DNA of 64,000 bases, from positions 1,178,001 through 1,242,000 of the forward strand of contig NZ_CP072333.1 in the NCBI RefSeq assembly GCF_018127745.1. The letters are read 5' to 3'. The position numbers and the translations under genes were made by a program. The DNA comes from Porphyromonas sp. oral taxon 275. GTDB lineage: Bacteria > Bacteroidota > Bacteroidia > Bacteroidales > Porphyromonadaceae. Shown in pieces: positions 1 to 8,306 of the stretch (position 1 is its first letter; each line of letters begins with the position of its first letter). The notes beneath the pieces are model-generated. The model did not search any database. It saw nothing but the letters and a program-made list of their open reading frames with translations, and was not told the DNA's origin.

Positions 1-236
1 GTGGTGTAGTACTGCTCCCCCGAGCGCTCGGCCCACTTGCGGATGCAGAACTTGGAGGTGAAGGCGAGGAAGATATCTCGGTCGGGGAAGTGCTCGGCGA
101 AGCTCGCCTTGAGGCGCTCGAAGGTGGCGTGCGGCCCTGGCAGCGTGCTGCCGAAGGTCACGAGCAGGAGGGCCCTATCGTGCTGCTTGGTGAGGGACTG
201 GGGCGTCGGGATGCGGTTTTGGTGGCATGCGTCCAT
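1..236 (-). CDS. cbiK: CbiK-like sirohydrochlorin cobaltochelatase, 5' fragment
   Basis: Reverse-strand frame open from an ATG at 236 to the window edge, so only about 78 N-terminal residues are seen. After a short N-terminal tail comes RALLLVTFGSTLPG, a beta strand and glycine turn typical of the class II chelatase fold, followed by FAEHFPDRDIFLAFTSKF, which matches the 'FP..e...A+TS+' block of anaerobic CbiK proteins that insert cobalt (or iron) into the sirohydrochlorin ring for cobalamin or haem synthesis. The metal-binding histidines lie beyond the edge. No signal peptide is evident in the visible part, although some Bacteroidetes homologues are exported. Divergent from the outer-membrane gene at 708. 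I am fairly sure of the chelatase family, less sure of the metal. Confidence 0.65.
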   Translation of the reverse strand, partial: MDACHQNRIPTPQSLTKQHDRALLLVTFGSTLPGPHATFERLKASFAEHFPDRDIFLAFTSKFCIRKWAERSGEQYYT

Positions 237-453
237 AGATGTATAAGCAATCTAAATAGTTAGTCTGTAGGGCTATGCTCACGCAGTGAAGCCCACTAGA
301 TTGTCTCGCAAAGGTAGCCATAATAATCCTATCCGCTGGCGCCTGCCTCCTTCAGCCCCAAGGCCACAGGTCTAGGGTAAGCGCTACCCCATCCTAGGAA
401 AGAGGGCGAAGACTAAGGCGCAGCGGCGCGCACCTTATAGGCGGGGGCATCCT

Positions 454-536
454 GAGAGATACCAGTCAGCCTCTCGAGGGACGTCAGTGGCGAGGCTGAG
501 GGACGTCAGTGAGCGGCACGAGGGATATCAGTAAGC
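454..536. repeat. 22-bp palindrome array, family A, copy 1 (4 units)
   Basis: Four copies of a GAGGGATATCAGTCAGC-like 17-mer, each followed by 5 unrelated bases. The GAYRTC palindrome centres are at 460.5, 482.5, 504.5 and 526.5, exactly 22 bp apart. It lies in the 470-bp divergent gap between the CbiK-like gene and the outer-membrane gene at 708. Nothing else in 237-661 looks like a gene. Confidence 0.9.
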
Positions 537-661
537 GAGCTGGGATGCGCCTGTCTGCTCGCTGTGCCCCTTGACGCAAGCAATCCCTTAGCCCCATGTC
601 GACGCAGGCCTCGAGTAGGGGCAGGACGGAGCTGGGGCTGGGCTGAGCGCTATAGATTGCG

Positions 662-670
662 TACCTTTGC
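662..670 (+). promoter_or_regulatory. Bacteroidetes -7 promoter box for the gene at 708
   Basis: TACCTTTGC matches the TAnnTTTG -7 consensus of the Bacteroidetes primary sigma factor. It sits about 38 bp before the ATG at 708. A clear TTG -33 box at the usual spacing is not obvious. Confidence 0.6.
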
Positions 671-707
671 GGAGACAAACATTATCTCTAATTCAAAACC
701 GTAAACT

Positions 708-1301
708 ATGAAGACAAGTGTTACCACTACACTCGGACTCCTTAGTCTCGGCGCTACCCTCCTACTAGGCAGCCCCAAGGCACAGGCTCAGCAGCCCTTC
801 CCTCAGCAGGCACAGCACCATGAGGATGGGGATCACCAGGGACGCGTCATCCTCGGCGGTAGCCTCTCGACTTGGGCTGCGAACGAGGGGAAGAAGCTCA
901 GCTTCAGCTTTGCCCCCGAGGTCGGCTACCTCTTCAACGACACCTTCGGCGTGGGGCTGGTCGCAGGCTTCCACTACGAGCGCAACGACGGCATCAAGGA
1001 GCAGGCCTGGAGCCTTCGCCCCTTCGGTCGCTACTACTACATGCACCGCGAGCCCTTCAACCTCTACATCGACGGTGGCTTCGGCATCAGCAGCGCCGAG
1101 CAGCGTACGGGCTGGGAGGTCGGTCTGCGCCCTGGCGCCTGCATTGACCTCACCAAGGGCCTCTGCCTCTGCCTACGTCTCGGCTTCGCTGGCTACCGCA
1201 AGGACTTCATCGGCGGCGAAGAGCCCGGCCTGGGCACCTCGGGCTGGGGACTGCGCTTTTCCCCCGAGGAGCTGCAGATCGGCCTCGAGCTGGAGCTCTA
1301 G
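708..1301 (+). CDS. outer-membrane beta-barrel protein, porin family
   Basis: 197 residues. Residues 1-27 are a Sec signal peptide (TLGLLSLGATLLLGSPKAQAQ) with an AQA cleavage motif. The mature part alternates short amphipathic strands and turns: SFAPEVGYLFNDTFGVGLVAGF, LRPFGRYYYMH, FNLYIDGGFGI, GLRPGACIDL, and it ends with a hydrophobic strand containing LEL, as in small 8-stranded OmpX/OmpW-like barrels (outer membrane protein beta-barrel, porin-family annotation in Bacteroidetes). Two neighbouring cysteines (CLCL) in one strand are unusual. Single gene with its own promoter and a strong terminator. The function of this family is mostly unknown; a structural or host-interaction role is an inference. 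Confidence 0.75.
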   Translation: MKTSVTTTLGLLSLGATLLLGSPKAQAQQPFPQQAQHHEDGDHQGRVILGGSLSTWAANEGKKLSFSFAPEVGYLFNDTFGVGLVAGFHYERNDGIKEQAWSLRPFGRYYYMHREPFNLYIDGGFGISSAEQRTGWEVGLRPGACIDLTKGLCLCLRLGFAGYRKDFIGGEEPGLGTSGWGLRFSPEELQIGLELEL

Positions 1302-1326
1302 GCGACGCGAGTCCTAGCTAAATAAG

Positions 1327-1367
1327 AAGGGCGCCCCACAGCTTAGACTTAGCTGTGGGGCGCCCTT
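1327..1367. terminator. bidirectional terminator hairpin
   Basis: Perfect 17-bp stem (1327-1343 with 1351-1367) with a 7-base loop, A-rich on the left and T-rich on the right (CCCTTTTCC). It lies between the convergent genes ending at 1301 and 1394 and can serve both. Confidence 0.85.
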
Positions 1368-1393
1368 TTCCTTTGGCCTCAGCGGCAGTAGGA

Positions 1394-1969
1394 CTAGTAG
1401 CGGCTAGCGACGACAGACCAGTCGACAATCGCCCAGATGTCCTTGATGTGGTCGGCGCGACGGTTCTGATAGCTGAGGTAGTAGGCGTGCTCCCATACGT
1501 CGACACCGAAGAGGGGACGCAGCCCATGTACTACGGGGTTGCTGCCGTTGGCTTCCTTCGTCAGGACGAGCTCGCCGTCTTCCTTGGCCGAGAGCCAAAC
1601 CCAACCCGAGCCGAAGAGCGTCGTAGCGGCATTGAGGAACTCCTGCTGGAAGGCCTCGAAGCTGCCCCACTTAGCCTCAATCGCTGCCAGGAGCTTACCC
1701 GTAGGTGCACCACCAGCATTGGGGGCAAACTGGGTGAAGTAGAGGTTATGGTTGAGCGTCTGCCCAGCGTTGTTGAAGGTAGGGCCTTCGCTCTTGCGGA
1801 CGATCTCCTCGAGTGAGGCGTCGGCCAGCTCCGTGCCCTCGATGAGGCTATTGAGCGTATTGACGTAACCTGCTAGGTGCTTGCCGTGGTGGAAAGCAAT
1901 GGTCTCGGCACTGATGGCGGGCTCCAGAGCGTCAGCGGCATAGGGGAGCTGGATAAGTTCGAACTTCAT
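1394..1969 (-). CDS. sodB: superoxide dismutase (Fe/Mn)
   Basis: 191 residues, the normal length of a bacterial Fe/MnSOD, and no signal peptide, so cytoplasmic. It converts superoxide to oxygen and hydrogen peroxide. Metal ligands are visible: His27 (FHHGKHLAGY), His74 (TLNHNLYF), Asp157 and His161 (DVWEHAYY). Gln70 is the second-sphere glutamine typical of Fe-type and cambialistic enzymes. Residue 155 is Gly; in the P. gingivalis enzyme Gly155 is known to support activity with either iron or manganese, so this enzyme is probably cambialistic too (inference). Single gene with a shared downstream terminator. Expected to help an aerotolerant anaerobe survive oxygen in the mouth or other mucosa. 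Confidence 0.95.
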   Translation of the reverse strand: MKFELIQLPYAADALEPAISAETIAFHHGKHLAGYVNTLNSLIEGTELADASLEEIVRKSEGPTFNNAGQTLNHNLYFTQFAPNAGGAPTGKLLAAIEAKWGSFEAFQQEFLNAATTLFGSGWVWLSAKEDGELVLTKEANGSNPVVHGLRPLFGVDVWEHAYYLSYQNRRADHIKDIWAIVDWSVVASRY

Positions 1970-2059
1970 CTGTGTAACTGTGATGTGGTGATGTGGATAT
2001 AATGACTTCTGACGTTCCCCTAGCTATGGGGCTACGCTCTATTAACGCGCTGGGAGTGC

Positions 2060-2512
2060 TTATTGTTCAGCGGCTAAGCGGCTGTTGTAGTACCGTGGGT
2101 CGCCCGTGACCTCCTGCCCGACCCACTCGGGGAGCTCGACGAGCTCATCGGCAGAGGCGACCTCGAGCTCGGCGATCATCAGTCCCTCGTGGCGCCCAGA
2201 GAAGACATCGACCTCCCAGTTCTTACCCTTGTAGGGGACGATGTAGCGAGTCTTGGTCAGGCGACGGCGGCCGCAGAGCTCGAGGAGCTCCAGCGCCTCC
2301 TCCAGCGGGATCTCGTACTCGTACTCGGCACGCTGCAGTCCGCGAGGATCGGTAGGCCCCTTGATGGTGAGGTAGCCACGATCGCCCCAGCGGCGTACAC
2401 GTACGGTGGGCTTGCCGGGGGAGAGGTAGCCCTGGTCGATCTTGATCGCGTCGGTAGCCTCACGGAGGAAGGCGTCCGAGCGCAGCAGGTATTTGTGCTC
2501 GATCTCTAGCAT
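2060..2512 (-). CDS. CYTH-domain protein (probable inorganic triphosphatase)
   Basis: 150 residues spanning one CYTH domain. The diagnostic ExExK strand is at the N-terminus (MLEIEHKYLL), followed by basic strands (TVRVRRWGDRGYLTIKG), an acidic strand (RAEYEYEIPL), TKTRYIVPYKGKNWEVDVF and the C-terminal EGLMIAELEV. Together they build the triphosphate tunnel. Bacterial members hydrolyse tripolyphosphate or nucleoside triphosphates in a metal-dependent way; the true substrate here is unknown. Last gene of a three-gene run (membrane protein, Smr protein, CYTH), starting 8 bp after the Smr gene stop, so almost certainly cotranscribed. Confidence 0.85.
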   Translation of the reverse strand: MLEIEHKYLLRSDAFLREATDAIKIDQGYLSPGKPTVRVRRWGDRGYLTIKGPTDPRGLQRAEYEYEIPLEEALELLELCGRRRLTKTRYIVPYKGKNWEVDVFSGRHEGLMIAELEVASADELVELPEWVGQEVTGDPRYYNSRLAAEQ

Positions 2513-2520
2513 GATTGTTC

Positions 2521-3645
2521 TTAGCCTATAGTGACCTGGGTCGCCCCATAGCCGTACTCACGGAAGGAAGCATCCTGATGGCGGCAGCCGCGATAGCGCA
2601 GCCGTAGGGCCGACTCGATGGAGCGACGCAGTACACCGTCCCCCTTGCCGTGAATGAAGATCAGCCGGCGCCCCTTATGCGCCAGGTGCTGCTGCATCAC
2701 ACGGTCGAAGTAGGCGATCTGGTACTCGTGGATGTCGGCGCTGGACATCCCCGCAGTGGTCTCCAGCAGTTCGCTGGCGTGTAGATCGACGACGATAGGC
2801 TCGTCGGTCGCAGGCGCTGCGGCGGTAGCCTTAGCCTTCCGCTGGGCAGGTCCCTGCTGCGGGAAGGCCGTACGCAGGGCCTCCTCCAGCTGCTTGGGCT
2901 CGAGCTCGGCCTGCACCTGGAGCTTAGCCCCCGAGACCAGGGTGATGACGAGCGCGTCGTCCTCGAAGAACTTGTTCTCCTTGAAGCTATGCAGCTTGAA
3001 GAAGCGCGTCGCATCCAGCCGGTGACGCACTAGAAGCGGTGCCTGCAGGGGGAAGCGCCCGCGCTCGGCAAAGGGCGTGAACTGGAAGGCCAGCTGCTCC
3101 AGCTCGTTGAGATCCGACGGAGCGAGCTCCTCGAGGAAGTAGTCCCCACCGGCGGCGATCATGCCCGAGCTACGCAGGCTATAGTCCGTGCCCTCGGCAC
3201 TGAGGTAGGTGAAGAAGAGCGTGTAGTCGCTCTCGTTGACCAGATAGGCCTCATAGCTGGTACGCCCTAGGGCGCTGCGCTCGACGGGGAGGAAGGCCAG
3301 ATATACATTTAGCTCGGGCGAGATGGCACGCTTCGTCGCATCCCCCAGGCGCTGCGGCTGGCTGTAGCCTCCACGCTCGGGACGCTCGGGGCTAGCTGCA
3401 GGGCGCTCGGTAGCCTTCTTGGGCTCGAGCTTGTCCTGGATGAGCTTCGGCGGACGCGGAGCGGGGACGAAGCTATCTTCCCCAGTGACTACGACGCATT
3501 CCTTGAGCGGCGTCGGGATCTCGAAGCCATCCTCGTCCTCGACCCAAGCGGTATCAAAGGTGATGCGCGCCACGCGCCCACCACCCACGGCATTGAGGAA
3601 GCGCACCTCGTCACCGATGCGCACGTTATTGGGATTGTGATTCAT
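2521..3645 (-). CDS. DUF2027 and Smr-domain protein
   Basis: 374 residues. The N-terminal part (NNVRIGDEVRFLNAVGGGRV, about residues 5-60) is a small Tudor/SH3-like barrel, the middle (about 110-265) is the beta-rich DUF2027 module found in Bacteroidetes, and residues about 280-374 are an Smr domain with the DLHASELL and IHGKGDGVLR motifs. Smr domains bind or nick nucleic acids, and stand-alone Smr proteins have been linked to RNA or ribosome quality control. The exact function of the DUF2027-Smr family is not known. Sits between a membrane-protein gene and a CYTH gene with 8-15 bp spacing, indicating an operon. Confidence 0.8.
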   Translation of the reverse strand: MNHNPNNVRIGDEVRFLNAVGGGRVARITFDTAWVEDEDGFEIPTPLKECVVVTGEDSFVPAPRPPKLIQDKLEPKKATERPAASPERPERGGYSQPQRLGDATKRAISPELNVYLAFLPVERSALGRTSYEAYLVNESDYTLFFTYLSAEGTDYSLRSSGMIAAGGDYFLEELAPSDLNELEQLAFQFTPFAERGRFPLQAPLLVRHRLDATRFFKLHSFKENKFFEDDALVITLVSGAKLQVQAELEPKQLEEALRTAFPQQGPAQRKAKATAAAPATDEPIVVDLHASELLETTAGMSSADIHEYQIAYFDRVMQQHLAHKGRRLIFIHGKGDGVLRRSIESALRLRYRGCRHQDASFREYGYGATQVTIG

Positions 3646-3660
3646 CCTTGATACAAGTTA

Positions 3661-4662
3661 TTAGAGAGACAGGAGGGAGGTAATACGCTCCCAGCCTAGG
3701 CGCTGCAGCAGCATCACCACTAGGAGGCTCAGCAGGATGAGCCCGCGCAGGATGCGTGCCGTGCGTCGCGAGCACGAGCCCATACCCCGCGCCAAGGTCA
3801 TCGCCAGCGAGACCAAGGCCATAGGGAGCAGCACAGGGAGGCTGCGCGGGAAGACGAGGCAGAGCAGGATAAAGATCCAGCCGTCATGCTGCAGCGAGAG
3901 GATCATATCGCGATGCCGTACGCTCTCCCGATAGTAGCGGCCTCGGTAGCCGCCCCAGCCTAGGAGTAGGAGCAGCCCCAGCAGCCCAAGGTAAGGGATC
4001 TGGCTAGGCAGCAGCTGCACCATCCCTATAGGAAGAAAGCTCTGCACCTGGCGCTCTAGATAGCCCAGCCAGGCAGTCAGTACCTCCGGACTCAGGACGA
4101 GGAGCAGTGCCCCCACGAGCCAAGGCGTGAGGAGGTAGCCAAAGAGCATCGCCAGCAGCCCACGCAGCGAAAACGAGCGCAGCGTGTAGAAGGAGGCCAA
4201 GAGCACCAGCAGTAGGCTCGCATAGTCTAGACGCAGCAGCGTGAGCCCCCCGAGGAGGCAGCCGCTGTAGAAGGTATTCTGCGTGCGCTGAGGGTCCTGA
4301 TAGGCGTCGAAGCTGAGGTAGCGCAGCAGGAGGTAGAGGTCGAGCACCAGCGCCGCCGTGAGGCTGAGCCTAGGGAAGGCCAGCGCCCAAGTCCCGAGGA
4401 GCAGACACGCCAGACGCCGCTCGACCTTGCTCAGCAGAAGGAAGCTCTCCCCCAAGGTCCACAGCAGCACGCAGGCTACCAAGATCGACAGGAGCAGCAC
4501 GAGGCGTGCACTCCCCTCCCCAAGCTGTGGGAGCGGTACCGAGGCTGCATCCACTAGGGGCTGCGCATAGGGCAGCCCTAGGTAAAGCAGAAGGAAGAGC
4601 CCGCCATAGAGCAGTACTTCGCTCCAGCCGAGCGCTAGCGTCCGCGCGGAGGTCTTCGTCAT
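3661..4662 (-). CDS. polytopic inner-membrane protein, unknown function
   Basis: 333 residues, very rich in leucine, with about nine to ten hydrophobic segments (for example VLLYGGLFLLLYLGLPY, LVLLLSILVACVLLWTLG, YASLLLVLLASFYTL, IPYLGLLGLLLLLGWGGY, IFILLCLVFPRSLPVLL) and no soluble domain. The general layout resembles the Bacteroidetes DUF6427 family, but I cannot confirm that. First gene of the operon with the DUF2027-Smr and CYTH genes (15 bp to the next). A role in envelope biogenesis or transport would be a guess. Confidence 0.6.
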   Translation of the reverse strand: MTKTSARTLALGWSEVLLYGGLFLLLYLGLPYAQPLVDAASVPLPQLGEGSARLVLLLSILVACVLLWTLGESFLLLSKVERRLACLLLGTWALAFPRLSLTAALVLDLYLLLRYLSFDAYQDPQRTQNTFYSGCLLGGLTLLRLDYASLLLVLLASFYTLRSFSLRGLLAMLFGYLLTPWLVGALLLVLSPEVLTAWLGYLERQVQSFLPIGMVQLLPSQIPYLGLLGLLLLLGWGGYRGRYYRESVRHRDMILSLQHDGWIFILLCLVFPRSLPVLLPMALVSLAMTLARGMGSCSRRTARILRGLILLSLLVVMLLQRLGWERITSLLSL

Positions 4663-4687
4663 AAGATCATCGGGAGAGTAGTAATAG

Positions 4688-4740
4688 GCCGAAGTCTATG
4701 AGTGCCCCTCCTAGGAAGAGCTACACTCATAGACTTCGGC
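4688..4740. terminator. terminator-like hairpin after purD
   Basis: Perfect 17-bp inverted repeat (4688-4704 with 4724-4740) with a 19-base loop, just past the purD stop at 4754 and before the next gene's start at 4662. Its T-tract is weak on the minus strand. Confidence 0.7.
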
Positions 4741-4753
4741 TCGAAGCATAGGG

Positions 4754-6043
4754 CTACTGTAGGGCTAGTAGGTCCTGACCTATATCACGGCGTAGGGTCT
4801 TGCCCTCGTAGTTCACCTGATCGACGAGGCGGTAGCAGGCAGCGAGCGCCTCCTCGAGCGTCGACCCGAGGCAGCTAGCCGTCAGCACGCGTCCGCCCGA
4901 GCTCACCAGATGGCCCGAGCTATCACGCGAGGTACCTGCATGGAAGAGGGCGGAGTCGAAGGTCGGCTCGTGGGGATAGCTGATACGCATACCCTTAGGA
5001 TAGGCCTCCGGGTAGCCTGGAGCTACCATGACGACCGTGGCAGCGTACTTCGCAGACTCCTCGAGGCGGTAGTCCCCGAGCTCCCCGCGAGCCATACGCT
5101 CCAGCAGATCGACGAAGTCCGAATCAATGCGCAGCATCACGGACTCCGTCTCGGGGTCGCCCATGCGGCAGTTGTACTCGATGACGTAGGGCTCTCCGCC
5201 GACATTCATCAGACCGATGAAGATGAAGCCGCGGTAATCAATGCCCTCGGCCTGCAGGCCTGCGATCGTGGGACGGATGACCCGCTCCTCGACGCGCTGC
5301 ATGAAGGCAGCATCGGCAAAGGCCACTGGGGAGACAGAGCCCATACCGCCCGTATTGGGCCCGGTATCGCCCTCCCCGATACGCTTATAGTCCTTAGCCA
5401 CGGGGAGCAGACGCCAGTCCTTGCCGTCCGTCGCGACGAAGACCGAGCATTCGATCCCCGTCAGGTACTCCTCGATCACCACGCGCGAGCTGGCCTCGCC
5501 GAAGCGTCCCGAGAGGAGCATCTGCAGCTCGCGCTGCGCCTCCTCGAGACTAGAGCTGATGATGACACCCTTGCCTGCCGCCAGGCCGTTGGCCTTGAGC
5601 ACATAGGGAGGCTCGAGCGAGCGGAGGTAGTCTATGGCCGCCGCATAGCTGCCGCTATCGAAGCTGCGATAGGCTGCCGTAGGGATCCCGTGGCGCTCCA
5701 TGAAGCCTTTACTGAACTCCTTGCTTCCCTCGAGACGCGCCCCTGCAGCGTCAGGCCCCACGATGAGCAGCTGCTCCAGCTGAGGCTGGCGGTGTAGGAA
5801 GTCGACGATGCCCCCGACGAGCGGCACCTCGGGGCCGACCACTACGAGGTGAATCTTGTACTGACGCACCAGTGCTGCGATGGCTTCGAAGTCCTGGACG
5901 CTGACCTCTGGGAAGCAGCGGCCATAGTTGGCCATCCCAGGGTTGCCCGGTGCGATAAAGAGCTCAGTGAGGCGTGGACTGCGAGCAATGCGCCAGGCCA
6001 GGGCATGCTCACGACCACCAGATCCTAATAGAAGTATATTCAT
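4754..6043 (-). CDS. purD: phosphoribosylamine-glycine ligase
   Basis: 429 residues, full length for GARS. It joins phosphoribosylamine and glycine with ATP, the second step of purine synthesis. The N-terminal fold begins MNILLLGSGGREHALAWRI; the ATP-grasp domain carries FMERHGIPTA, VLKANGLAAGKGVI, EEYLTGIECSVF and the metal/ATP site FNCRMGDPETE (read here as YNCRMGDPETES). Begins 30 bp after ptpA, probably on the same transcript, and ends before a strong hairpin. The other purine gene in the window, purC, is 26 kb away, so the pathway is scattered in this genome. Confidence 0.96.
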   Translation of the reverse strand: MNILLLGSGGREHALAWRIARSPRLTELFIAPGNPGMANYGRCFPEVSVQDFEAIAALVRQYKIHLVVVGPEVPLVGGIVDFLHRQPQLEQLLIVGPDAAGARLEGSKEFSKGFMERHGIPTAAYRSFDSGSYAAAIDYLRSLEPPYVLKANGLAAGKGVIISSSLEEAQRELQMLLSGRFGEASSRVVIEEYLTGIECSVFVATDGKDWRLLPVAKDYKRIGEGDTGPNTGGMGSVSPVAFADAAFMQRVEERVIRPTIAGLQAEGIDYRGFIFIGLMNVGGEPYVIEYNCRMGDPETESVMLRIDSDFVDLLERMARGELGDYRLEESAKYAATVVMVAPGYPEAYPKGMRISYPHEPTFDSALFHAGTSRDSSGHLVSSGGRVLTASCLGSTLEEALAACYRLVDQVNYEGKTLRRDIGQDLLALQ

Positions 6044-6073
6044 ATGATGTAGCTAGGTCTACGGGAAGCGGGG

Positions 6074-8242
6074 CTATAGATGATCACGGAAATAGCGGGT
6101 GATGGTCTCATTGAGGTGCACACGATCCCGACCACGCACGTTGTGCTCATGCTCGGGGTAGATCATGTAGTCAGGATAGGTACCCGCCTTGACACAGGCC
6201 TCGACAAAGAGCTGCGTGTGCTGCCATACCACGACGGGGTCGATGGTGCCGTGGATCAGCAAGAGGCGTCCCTTGAGGTCACCAGCACGCAGGGCGAGGT
6301 TGGCTGCCTTGTAGCCCTCGGGGTTCTCCTGCGGGCTATCCATATAGCGCTCGCCATACATCACCTCGTAGCGGCTCCAGTCGATGACGGCTCCGCCCGC
6401 GACACCCACCTTGAAGGTCTCGGGGTGCGTCAGCATGAGGTTCGTCGTCATGAAGCCCCCATAGCTCCAGCCGTAGACGCCAAGACGATCGGCATCGACC
6501 CAGGGCTGACTCTTGAGGAACTCCACCCCCTTCATCTGGTCGGCCATCTCGTTGACGCCGAGCTGGCGATGTATGACCTGCTCGAAGTCTGCGCCACGAG
6601 CTGCCGAGCCGCGGCCATCCACGGTGAAGACTACGTAGCCGAGGGTCGCCATATAGAGGTCCCAGCCCGCGCTGCCCGCATGCCAGCGGTTCTGCACCAG
6701 CTGTGCGTGCGGTCCATTATATACGTAGACGATGGTGGGGTACTTCTTCTTCGGGTCGAAGCCGAGGGGCTTGATGAGCTTGTAGTGCAGGGATGTCTTG
6801 CCGTCGGCAGCCGTGATCATACCCATGGTGATCTCGGGCATCTGGTAGTCAGCCTCGGGATCCACGGAGGTCTTGAGCTGCTTGACCCGCTTCCCCGTCT
6901 TCACCGAGACAATCCGCCATTGGCGCATATCCTTGAGCGACTCGAAGGTGTCGATGAGGTAGTTGCCGTCGGGCGAGAGCTGCGCCTGATGCCAGCCGAG
7001 CTCTAGGGTCAGGAGCGTCTGCCGCTGGCCGTCGAGGCCGATGCGATAGACATTGCGGTTCGTCGGGCTCTGCTGCGTCGAGCTATAGACGAGGGTCTCA
7101 CCTCCATCGGCAAAGCCGAGGAAATCCACGACCTCCCAATCCCCCCGTGTGATCTGCCCGAGGAGCTTGCCCTCCGTCGTGTAGCGGTAGAGGTGCATAT
7201 AGCCGTCACGTCGGCTCTGCCAGATGAACTCCTTAGGTCGGCCAGGCACGAAGCGCAAGGGATGCTGAGGCTCTATGTACTTAGCGTTCTCCTCGACGAA
7301 GAGGGTACGCAGCACCTCGCCCGAGCTAGGCGCATAGGCCTTGAGCTCCATGCGCGTCTGCTCGCGGTTGACCTCCGCAATGTAGATCTCCTTGCTATCA
7401 GGTGCCCAAGAGATGTTGGTGAGGTACTTATCTCGTGGCATCCCCGTCTTCATGTAGCTCAGCTTACCTGTCTTGAGCTCGTAAACGCCTAGGGTCACTT
7501 CGTGGCTCGGCATACCAGCCATAGGATAATAGAGATCCTGACGGGTTGCCTTACGAGCATTGATATGGACGAGCGGATAGGGCGCGATCATCTGCTGATC
7601 CATACGATAGAAGGCGAGGTACTCGCCGTCGGGACTCCAAAAGAGTCCGCCACTAATCCCGAACTCATTCTGATGTACCGTCTGTCCGTAGACGATGGTA
7701 GGACTCCCGTCGGTGGTGAGCTGCTTGAGTTGCCCGCCCTCGGCGAGGTAGACGTTATTGCCCTTGACGACCGCTGCATGCTTGGCCGTAGGATCGAGAA
7801 GGAAGGCTTGCTCGCCCTTAGTATCCTGATCGAAGGTCGAGACGAGCTGACGACGCTTTAGGTCTAGGACGTAGTGCTTCTTAGCGTAAGTCAGCTGAAG
7901 GAGCCCCTTATCCTTACCGACCAACTGGAAGGGCAGGAAGAACTTAGCAGGGTGCTCCTTAGCATCCTCGCCAAGGAGGCTAAGGAGTTCGCTCTGGCTC
8001 ATCAAGAGCTTAGGCGCCTTAGCCCCCCCGACCTCGGCATGCATGAGCCCCTCGGAGTCGATGTAGATATAGTCCTTGCCGAACCATTGAAGCCCTCGGA
8101 TAGTCTCGGGGCGTAGCTGGTCTGGGCTACCAGAGGTAAGCTCAGCGAGTGTGGGGACCTTGCGCTGCGCCTGTGCGTGCAGCGGGGTGGAGGCGATAAG
8201 CACAGCCATGGAGAGAAGCGGTACTAGCGATCGAATATTCAT
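6074..8242 (-). CDS. ptpA: prolyl tripeptidyl peptidase (S9 family)
   Basis: 722 residues. Residues 1-25 form a signal peptide (STPLHAQAQ), so it is exported to the periplasm or cell surface. A seven/eight-bladed propeller covers about 60-450 and an alpha/beta-hydrolase domain the rest. Catalytic serine is in YGWSYGGFMTTNLML, aspartate in HGTIDPVVVW, histidine in YPEHEHNVRG. Blocks such as VYGQTVHQNEFGI, FYRMDQQMIAPYP, EFIWQSRRDGYMHLY and VIDWSRYEVMYGERY follow the P. gingivalis PtpA pattern rather than that of DPP IV, so I assign release of tripeptides Xaa-Xaa-Pro from peptide N-termini. It works with dpp4 at 18,771 to degrade proline-rich peptides such as collagen. Cotranscribed with purD by spacing. 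Confidence 0.88.
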   Translation of the reverse strand: MNIRSLVPLLSMAVLIASTPLHAQAQRKVPTLAELTSGSPDQLRPETIRGLQWFGKDYIYIDSEGLMHAEVGGAKAPKLLMSQSELLSLLGEDAKEHPAKFFLPFQLVGKDKGLLQLTYAKKHYVLDLKRRQLVSTFDQDTKGEQAFLLDPTAKHAAVVKGNNVYLAEGGQLKQLTTDGSPTIVYGQTVHQNEFGISGGLFWSPDGEYLAFYRMDQQMIAPYPLVHINARKATRQDLYYPMAGMPSHEVTLGVYELKTGKLSYMKTGMPRDKYLTNISWAPDSKEIYIAEVNREQTRMELKAYAPSSGEVLRTLFVEENAKYIEPQHPLRFVPGRPKEFIWQSRRDGYMHLYRYTTEGKLLGQITRGDWEVVDFLGFADGGETLVYSSTQQSPTNRNVYRIGLDGQRQTLLTLELGWHQAQLSPDGNYLIDTFESLKDMRQWRIVSVKTGKRVKQLKTSVDPEADYQMPEITMGMITAADGKTSLHYKLIKPLGFDPKKKYPTIVYVYNGPHAQLVQNRWHAGSAGWDLYMATLGYVVFTVDGRGSAARGADFEQVIHRQLGVNEMADQMKGVEFLKSQPWVDADRLGVYGWSYGGFMTTNLMLTHPETFKVGVAGGAVIDWSRYEVMYGERYMDSPQENPEGYKAANLALRAGDLKGRLLLIHGTIDPVVVWQHTQLFVEACVKAGTYPDYMIYPEHEHNVRGRDRVHLNETITRYFRDHL

Positions 8243-8306
8243 CGGGTAATAGCTCTAGTGTGGTGTGTATGTAGTTTGATCTAGGTCAAAGGGTGGAGAA
8301 ACTAGG

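Noticed and set aside
237-453. Cobalamin riboswitch for the CbiK-like gene
   Set aside because: I could not find the conserved B12-box or a matching fold upstream of the start at 236.
454-536. CRISPR array
   Set aside because: Regular spacing suggests one, but units are 17 bp with 5-bp spacers, imperfect, palindromic and in both orientations, and there is no cas gene in the window.
484-678. Minus-strand frame of 64 codons in the first gap
   Set aside because: Overlaps the repeat array and the promoter of the next gene and has no promoter of its own.
4910-5797. Plus-strand reading frame of 295 codons
   Set aside because: Antisense of purD; no domain and improbable composition.
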